Positions 7,801 to 12,014 of a stretch of 12,014 nucleotides of DNA are shown here, piece by piece (positions within the stretch are counted from its first letter, which is position 1; each line of letters opens with the position of its first letter). The notes beneath the pieces are model-generated. The model searched no databases, was not told the DNA's origin, and saw nothing but the letters and a program-made list of their open reading frames with translations. Made by a program: the position numbers and the translations under genes. The stretch comes from Euryarchaeota archaeon UBA106 (GTDB taxonomy: Archaea > Thermoplasmatota > Poseidoniia > Poseidoniales > Thalassarchaeaceae): assembly GCA_002502365.1 (NCBI GenBank), contig DAOJ01000047.1:1-12014 (forward strand), written 5' to 3'.

Positions 7801-10800
7801 GCTATGTTGAGAAGTATTGGCTTGCCCACAAGAAAGGTTACTGGATTTTCTGGTGGCACCTGGGTCGATGATGGAACTCGCCAAGGGTTTGACGTATATG
7901 GGAAAGACTTCTCATCATGGGTTGAAGTACATTTGCAAACTAATGCCAATCAAGGAGAGTTAGACCTTGGTTGGATTCCATTCCAAGCTTGTCCAGCCCT
8001 TTCATTAGTTGAAATCGTTGATGAATCATGGACTCCTGGGACCTTTGAGAGAGATTACTCCTCTGGCAATATTACACTTAATGGCACACTGCAGTTTGCC
8101 TCTAATTCCTCTACTATTGAAAATATAACTCTGGAGTTGTATTTAGTCCCTGATAATGATACAGCAAATGTTCCAGGTAGTGCATCCTCATCTAACCGAT
8201 TAATCGGAACTTCTACAACTAATTCAACAGGTTTCTTCTCTTTCAACGGTTCACCGACAGAGATTATTCAACCAGGATATGGTTCTCTAGTAGTTTTAAC
8301 CCAACAGAATGGTTATGTCGGTTCACAGGGAATATCATTTTCTTGGAAAATTAACATAACCGATGATGTAAATATATCGATCGAGTCGCCTTCTCCAACT
8401 AATCAACCAATTTTAGGGGCTGGTGTGAACTCCACATTCACCGGGAATCTAGCCTGGGCAAACATACCGTTTAGTGACCCCTCTAGTTTGGATTCTTTCC
8501 AGATTCTGCTAAATTACACTACAACACAAGAAGGAGATGTCAACCTTATTTCAGAAGTTGGTTCAGGAGGTTATTTCGAATTTATTATTCCAATCTCTGA
8601 AAATGAGCCATTAGGTTTGATTAATGCTAGCCTAGTATTCCAAGGCTGGCATCAAACCGACTTAAACAATGCAACTATTCCAGAATATCACCTAAGACCA
8701 ATGATATTCGATTTCAACTTCAACGTAACTCCTTCCCCAAATCTAACTGTGACACTGGAGGGATTAGATGCCAATTCTAGCATTTTGGACGTTAACGAAT
8801 TAGTATTCATTAATGGTACTGTAGTTAGTAGAGGGCCTTCACCTGAGCCATTGAATGGAACTCTTACTTTCCAAATGCGCAGAGCAGGTACTAATATCGC
8901 TTACATTGATTTAATTTCATGGCAACTAAATTCTAGTAATTGGACAACAAACCCCGGAGAGTTCGCCTTACAATGGGATTTCGATGAATTGCTGGTTCCT
9001 ATTCCGGCTGGTTTAGTGGAAGTAAAATTCATATTTTCCGCAAATGATTTGTTTGCATCTGATGAAGAGTCAATTTTGGATACACATGGAATAAGATCAT
9101 ACATAGATTTCACTTATTCACTAAATCCGGTTTTAAGAGGTAATGAGGCCTCGATAGATGTACAACTAACGGATCACACAGGCACCTCAATAGCTGAATT
9201 CCCAGGTACATACGTCATGGAATTTAATGGAACCGAGGCATTCAATATCACTAATCCAGAATCTTCTAGTTTGAATGTAGTTTGGACTCCGAATTCTAAC
9301 ATGATTGCAGGCGATTACTCATGGAATCTGAATTATTCAGGTTCAGAATGGCTTCGTTCGGACTACATTTCTGATGTGATTAGGATTCAGGGCCGGGCCA
9401 ATGTTTCTGCCATTTTAGCATCAAATTGGACAGAAAGGGGTACTGTCACGTGGGTGAGTGGATTTGCACAAGATATATTCCACCTATCCCGAATAATTGG
9501 AAATAATTCCTCAATAATTATCCAACTAGAAACTCCATCAGATTTACCTCCAGCACCTGACGGAAGCCCTCCTCCTCCGGTAATCAAAAATTTGGCAACC
9601 GGATGGATAAATCAAACAAATGGTGCCTTCAATCTGTCATTTGAAATGCCAACTGACGTTCGTTCAGGCGCATATTTTATGCGTTTTCTCTTGGATTTCA
9701 CCAACACAAATGACTCATCTGGTCCATTCTTTACTTCCTTAGTTCAAACCAGAATTTTAAGTGGCTTGCAGAGTGAATTCATTGTTCAAGCAGAACCTCA
9801 ATCCTCAATTGTGGTAGCTGGAAATACCCTAATTCTAAATGCCACTGTAACAGATATTTCAGATGGATCAACTGTAGCCGATGCAAATGTTGATCTATAT
9901 TTCGACTGGGGTGGCCCCAATCAAGTCATTATCGATAGCGCTACTACTGATCTTGACGGAGTCGCCAGATTCAATCCTACATTGCTGGAGGACACTGTTC
10001 CCGGATTTTACGATATTCGCGTTCACGCAAATGATGATTTAACAGATAATCTAACCGATACAGACGCAGGAAGGTGGATGGGCAATGACACCTTTACTAA
10101 TTTAACAGTCCAAGTAGATAGCCTTGTTACGATAGAAAACATTCCATTGGAAGTAACTGCGGGTCAGTCATTCAACCTTTCAGGCAAGGTTATTGACGGA
10201 TTCGATAACAACAGAAGTGTCAGTGGCCCGATGGCAGTAGAAGTCTTTTTCTTGAACGATACAAGTGAAAAATTGGTTACTAGTCATACTACTTTGAGTA
10301 ACGGTTCGTTTTCCCTATCAGTCCCAACCGACCCATTTGGTGATGGGGTTTCAAGTGGCACTAAGACATTAATCGTTAGCGTAATAGAGGGTAGTTCTCC
10401 TTTCTATCTCACAGGAACTGGTAATGCTACCATTCTAGTAAAGGGCGTTACGAGGTTTATTGATCAGACACCAATTATCCAAACCGTTGTTGATAGGGGC
10501 AACTCAATTACTTTCGGAGCCAGATTAACCGAGTTTTCAGATAATGATCTCCCAGTTGGAAATGTTCCTTTAGCTGCCAAGTTCCACGACACTTGGCTTA
10601 ACGAAAGCCAGGCTAATGGTCAAGGTTTAGTTAATTTCACCTTTGATATACCACATTCCCATCCACTGGGTCAAATAGGAATCACTCTATACTTTAACGG
10701 CTCAACGAATCTACACTCTACGACTACTGTGATGAATCAAATCTTTATTCGTTCACCGACGAATTTGTCATTATCTACTATTTCTGACAATCCTGTTGCT

Positions 10801-12014
10801 GGAGAGTCATTTAATGTCACTGGGACTTTGCTATCCAGTAACGGAAGCGGAATTATGGACCGCTCTGGATTTGCTTTATCTACACTATTGACTTTCTCAA
10901 TAGATGGTTCAGAATCCGGCTTCCAGGTCTCTGGTGGACTGGTTAACCCCAACGGAACTTGGGACGCAGTAATTACGCTAGGACTATCATTCCCACGTGG
11001 AACTCATAACATAACTGCAACATATACACCTACAGTGAACTACTATGGGTCTAGTTCTGGAGATGGCGTCTTCGATAGTAGAGGTTACTCTCTAATTTCG
11101 ATCCTTGACCCCGCTGATTTAGATCCCGACAGGAGAGTAATTAGAGGAAATGGGGTGAGTGTCAATATATCTGTTATTGATAACGCAGGCCAATTGGTTG
11201 ATGATGCTCCAATTCGAGTTCTGGTTGATGGTGCCTTCGTTCAATCAATAACCACTGATTCAACAGGTCGTGCCTCATTAGAAATCTCAGTTGACTCCCA
11301 AAGAATTCAGGGCCCAATGCTAATATCCGTTGAATTTGATGGATTTAATGGGACAACTGGGTTAATTGGAGATTCTACTTGGACTAGAGTCATTGTTTTA
11401 GCACCTACAGTAATCGAATTTACTGAAATATCCGGAACGAAAATAGCAGGAGAAAATGTAACATTTAGTGGTACATTATTGGACGAGCACGGTCAATTAT
11501 TAACCGATGAAGGTATTTTATCGGGTGGAGTAATTCACCTGTGGATCAATGGAGTTGACGTAGGTTCGACATATACAACGATATCAAATTCTTCAACTGG
11601 AAGTTGGGAAATAACCTACAATCTACCTCTGGATATGGATTATGGTGTTCATATTGTTTCAGCCAAATTCTATGGTGGATTCACATGGGTTGACCCTATG
11701 GGTCAAGGGGATTCATTGAATCCTGAATATTATCTACCAACATCAAGTAGCACTCAATTTAATGTCACCCAAACTTCTCAAGTTGTTTTGACTACACCTC
11801 CAGGTGAGATTGATCGAAATCAACTACTCCTGATTGAAGGTAGATTAACTGATGGAGCAGGTAGAACTCTTGGAGATAGGTATGTTGAAGTTACTATGGA
11901 CGGCCAATTTTTAACAGGAGTTCAGGTTGAACAGAATGGTAGTTTCAGTATTTACGTTCCAATACCACCAGATATGCAACTCGGCCCTCGCCTGTTAAGA
12001 ATAAATTTCCAAGG
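4864..12014 (+). CDS. Giant secreted surface protein: TSP3-like Ca-binding loops, degenerate transglutaminase domain, Ig-like repeats (open at right edge)
   Basis: Uninterrupted frame of 2383 complete codons without a stop; the C-terminus is outside the window. Residues 20-39 are the hydrophobic core of a signal peptide, preceded by Arg/Lys. Residues 48 to about 739 hold about 20 DxDxDG-type loops (thrombospondin type 3-like, presumably calcium-binding), interrupted at about 453-556 by a globular beta-looking insert. Residues about 740-950 include YWRWHTYDTYTGVSW (761-775), resembling the segment before the transglutaminase core in TgpA-like proteins. Residues 953-1050 are a transglutaminase fold with Cys971 but without the catalytic His and Asp. 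From 1069 onward follow about 12 Ig-like units of 100-120 residues. I count roughly 75-80 N-x-S/T sequons, suggesting heavy glycosylation. Fourteen cysteines are seen: twelve in the Ca-loop region, two in the transglutaminase fold, none afterwards. Start: ATG 4864 (or 4867) after GGAG. Likely a calcium-stiffened adhesin or envelope fibre; its ligand is unknown. Confidence 0.9.
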   Translation, partial: MMFASSLSHSQSNSRGKERSAIVFSILLLMTSYSAIEFASWEARGSTDADGDGLPYALEYYINTQPQNWDSDNDGLPDGWEWQYGLDPLSNSGDDGATGDPDQDSLTNLNEYQFSIPNGWDSSTTPNEMDNGVWWNGTVPVSNWDEESAMQLIQGLNSDGADEDPRGNICFNTFDDDHDGLVDTWDGDNDGDADCSSNDDDGDNLTDEDPDGWDTDGDGMPDGWEVANNLDPTSNSGDNGTFGDPDSDGLINLYEYVNPAWDTRNGSTIPSTQYWRPGPDNRTNTESPCNPVLLLGPGSPPCSLFTAEVDGITETNPWSNDTDGDGLNDSYEAFTLLTDPTSNDTDGDRIPDGIEVNGAYGNPPLPTDPRNNNTDGDQFDDGEEDANQNGVVDDGETDPTRIEDSGDFDGDGVANWEENGTCTLWNVADTDGGGVDDGTELDPGHMTDPCTSTYELYLDIVAWVPLDFSLTLNNTSKLDPTPIDWRHDENPPPMAYFESATGNRTPFQYSTVDGNILRSVSIDMPSDALYVVVTNGSWCWNAALGSLNEQHCDDDYLDTDGDGLADWEESLGAWGYNSIPTLVDSDSDGVNDLDEIINLTDPLEPCDNNLDSDGDGLNNYFENTTGCELDYGIGGGNLTLDNYTTWWNNSDTDNGGVTDYQEYFDGTNPQNNPDDDLNPLDTDGDGIPDTIEQEIGTDWLDPDTDGGGIPDGDECLPEFWDNLCVDSSLNPWDPTDDIDSNELYFFAKNTTVGVDYNLTQYWRWHTYDTYTGVSWGVNTSLVGYTQMVPGWSTVQGVAHPDFWDNSALNSWEISYSSGLLGPGDELIAPYNAVNFTTWSDINSGLNFSNYSRDVLIDSSIIDQLYVTSPQVSLTNSIRENTTAFQNSTYATDFRGFSNVSRITWSIINETGWSSAWDQVEAVQQFLINGNNTTTFLRNHDGSGLDRNDSLISTPLDDLTVWILEEKFEGDCDDFSSVFAAMLRSIGLPTRKVTGFSGGTWVDDGTRQGFDVYGKDFSSWVEVHLQTNANQGELDLGWIPFQACPALSLVEIVDESWTPGTFERDYSSGNITLNGTLQFASNSSTIENITLELYLVPDNDTANVPGSASSSNRLIGTSTTNSTGFFSFNGSPTEIIQPGYGSLVVLTQQNGYVGSQGISFSWKINITDDVNISIESPSPTNQPILGAGVNSTFTGNLAWANIPFSDPSSLDSFQILLNYTTTQEGDVNLISEVGSGGYFEFIIPISENEPLGLINASLVFQGWHQTDLNNATIPEYHLRPMIFDFNFNVTPSPNLTVTLEGLDANSSILDVNELVFINGTVVSRGPSPEPLNGTLTFQMRRAGTNIAYIDLISWQLNSSNWTTNPGEFALQWDFDELLVPIPAGLVEVKFIFSANDLFASDEESILDTHGIRSYIDFTYSLNPVLRGNEASIDVQLTDHTGTSIAEFPGTYVMEFNGTEAFNITNPESSSLNVVWTPNSNMIAGDYSWNLNYSGSEWLRSDYISDVIRIQGRANVSAILASNWTERGTVTWVSGFAQDIFHLSRIIGNNSSIIIQLETPSDLPPAPDGSPPPPVIKNLATGWINQTNGAFNLSFEMPTDVRSGAYFMRFLLDFTNTNDSSGPFFTSLVQTRILSGLQSEFIVQAEPQSSIVVAGNTLILNATVTDISDGSTVADANVDLYFDWGGPNQVIIDSATTDLDGVARFNPTLLEDTVPGFYDIRVHANDDLTDNLTDTDAGRWMGNDTFTNLTVQVDSLVTIENIPLEVTAGQSFNLSGKVIDGFDNNRSVSGPMAVEVFFLNDTSEKLVTSHTTLSNGSFSLSVPTDPFGDGVSSGTKTLIVSVIEGSSPFYLTGTGNATILVKGVTRFIDQTPIIQTVVDRGNSITFGARLTEFSDNDLPVGNVPLAAKFHDTWLNESQANGQGLVNFTFDIPHSHPLGQIGITLYFNGSTNLHSTTTVMNQIFIRSPTNLSLSTISDNPVAGESFNVTGTLLSSNGSGIMDRSGFALSTLLTFSIDGSESGFQVSGGLVNPNGTWDAVITLGLSFPRGTHNITATYTPTVNYYGSSSGDGVFDSRGYSLISILDPADLDPDRRVIRGNGVSVNISVIDNAGQLVDDAPIRVLVDGAFVQSITTDSTGRASLEISVDSQRIQGPMLISVEFDGFNGTTGLIGDSTWTRVIVLAPTVIEFTEISGTKIAGENVTFSGTLLDEHGQLLTDEGILSGGVIHLWINGVDVGSTYTTISNSSTGSWEITYNLPLDMDYGVHIVSAKFYGGFTWVDPMGQGDSLNPEYYLPTSSSTQFNVTQTSQVVLTTPPGEIDRNQLLLIEGRLTDGAGRTLGDRYVEVTMDGQFLTGVQVEQNGSFSIYVPIPPDMQLGPRLLRINFQ
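5068..5199 (+). repeat. Internal 44-residue duplication, copy 1
   Basis: Residues 69-112 of the giant protein (starting WDSDNDGLPDGWE, ending SLTNLNEY) align without gaps to residues 213-256 at 5500-5631, with 29 of 44 identical by hand count. The pattern is DGxPDGWE, LDPxSNSGD, GDPDxD, LxNLxEY, a known arrangement in bacterial and archaeal TSP3-like arrays, so the unit is probably a domain of its own. Confidence 0.85.
5500..5631 (+). repeat. Internal 44-residue duplication, copy 2
   Basis: Second copy (residues 213-256, starting WDTDGDGMPDGWE, ending GLINLYEY) of the module at 5068-5199. Gap-free and about two-thirds identical at the protein level. Confidence 0.85.
7720..8013 (+). other. 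Transglutaminase-like domain lacking catalytic His and Asp
   Basis: Residues 953-1050 of the giant protein. The Cys helix is clear: EGDCDDFSSVFAAMLRSIGL with Cys971, then PTRKVTGF, the family signature normally written GxCxxxA...lGIPaRvvsGy. The second signature is normally HAWVEV and reads SSWVEVH here, so the catalytic His is Ser1017. The third, normally WvPvDP, reads GWIPFQACP (1036-1044), so the Asp is Gln1041. The fold is recognisable, but the triad is reduced to Cys. Probably a binding or structural module, not an active crosslinker or protease. Confidence 0.75.
8068..12014 (+). repeat. About twelve tandem Ig-like beta-sandwich units, sequon-rich, cysteine-free
   Basis: Residues 1069-2383 and beyond. 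Units are diverged but share a recurring opening such as AGQSFNLSGKVIDG, AGESFNVTGTLL, RGNGVSVNISVIDNAGQL and AGENVTFSGTLLDEHGQLL, a middle with xVxVxxDG, and an ending like TGSWEITY or NGSFSIYVP. Approximate units start near 8068, 8401, 8761, 9121, 9421, 9781, 10126, 10450, 10741, 11101, 11401 and 11771. The later units, from about 9781, look most alike. Boundaries are estimates by eye. Confidence 0.65.

Noticed and set aside
8068..12014. Recent tandem gene duplication or assembly repeat
   Set aside because: The Ig-like units are too diverged in sequence to be recent copies; no long identical DNA stretches were noticed.

Overview
The window looks like chromosomal DNA of a planktonic archaeon, most plausibly a Marine Group II / Poseidoniales-type euryarchaeon (inference, moderate confidence). 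The pointers are a tRNA-Leu with an archaeal-style T arm, AT-rich TATA-like elements about 25 bases before several starts with no convincing Shine-Dalgarno site (leaderless style), bacterial-looking metabolic genes in that setting, and two very large secreted or membrane-anchored surface proteins built from Ca-binding and Ig-like repeats. No 16S rRNA or other phylogenetic marker is present, so taxonomy is not proven.

Left part (1-1709), housekeeping. The N-terminal 118 codons of lipoyl synthase (lipA, minus strand) run off the left edge. A divergent promoter region of about 100 bp separates it from a two-gene folate operon on the plus strand: a PTR1/FolM-like short-chain dehydrogenase/reductase, whose stop overlaps the TTG start of dihydroneopterin aldolase (folB). 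FolB would cleave dihydroneopterin to the hydroxymethyl-dihydropterin used for folate; the SDR is the likely pterin or dihydrofolate reductase of the same pathway. The folB stop codon directly abuts the encoded CCA end of a convergent tRNA-Leu(UAA) gene on the minus strand.

Right part (1841-12014), cell surface. After a 131-bp divergent intergenic region with a GC-rich hairpin comes a 980-residue single-pass membrane protein with an N-terminal signal, beta-sandwich repeats, one C-terminal membrane helix and an acidic cytoplasmic tail. After an 80-bp gap, again with a GC-rich hairpin, a giant secreted protein starts and is still open at the right edge (2383 complete codons). Its order is signal peptide, about 20 DxDxDG (thrombospondin type 3-like) loops, a TgpA-like region, a transglutaminase fold that keeps its cysteine but has lost the catalytic His and Asp, then about a dozen Ig-like units with very many N-glycosylation sequons. 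The two proteins may form one surface assembly, but only adjacency and similar style support this.

No mobile element, CRISPR array or rRNA was seen. Apart from the short intergenic spacers the window is fully coding.
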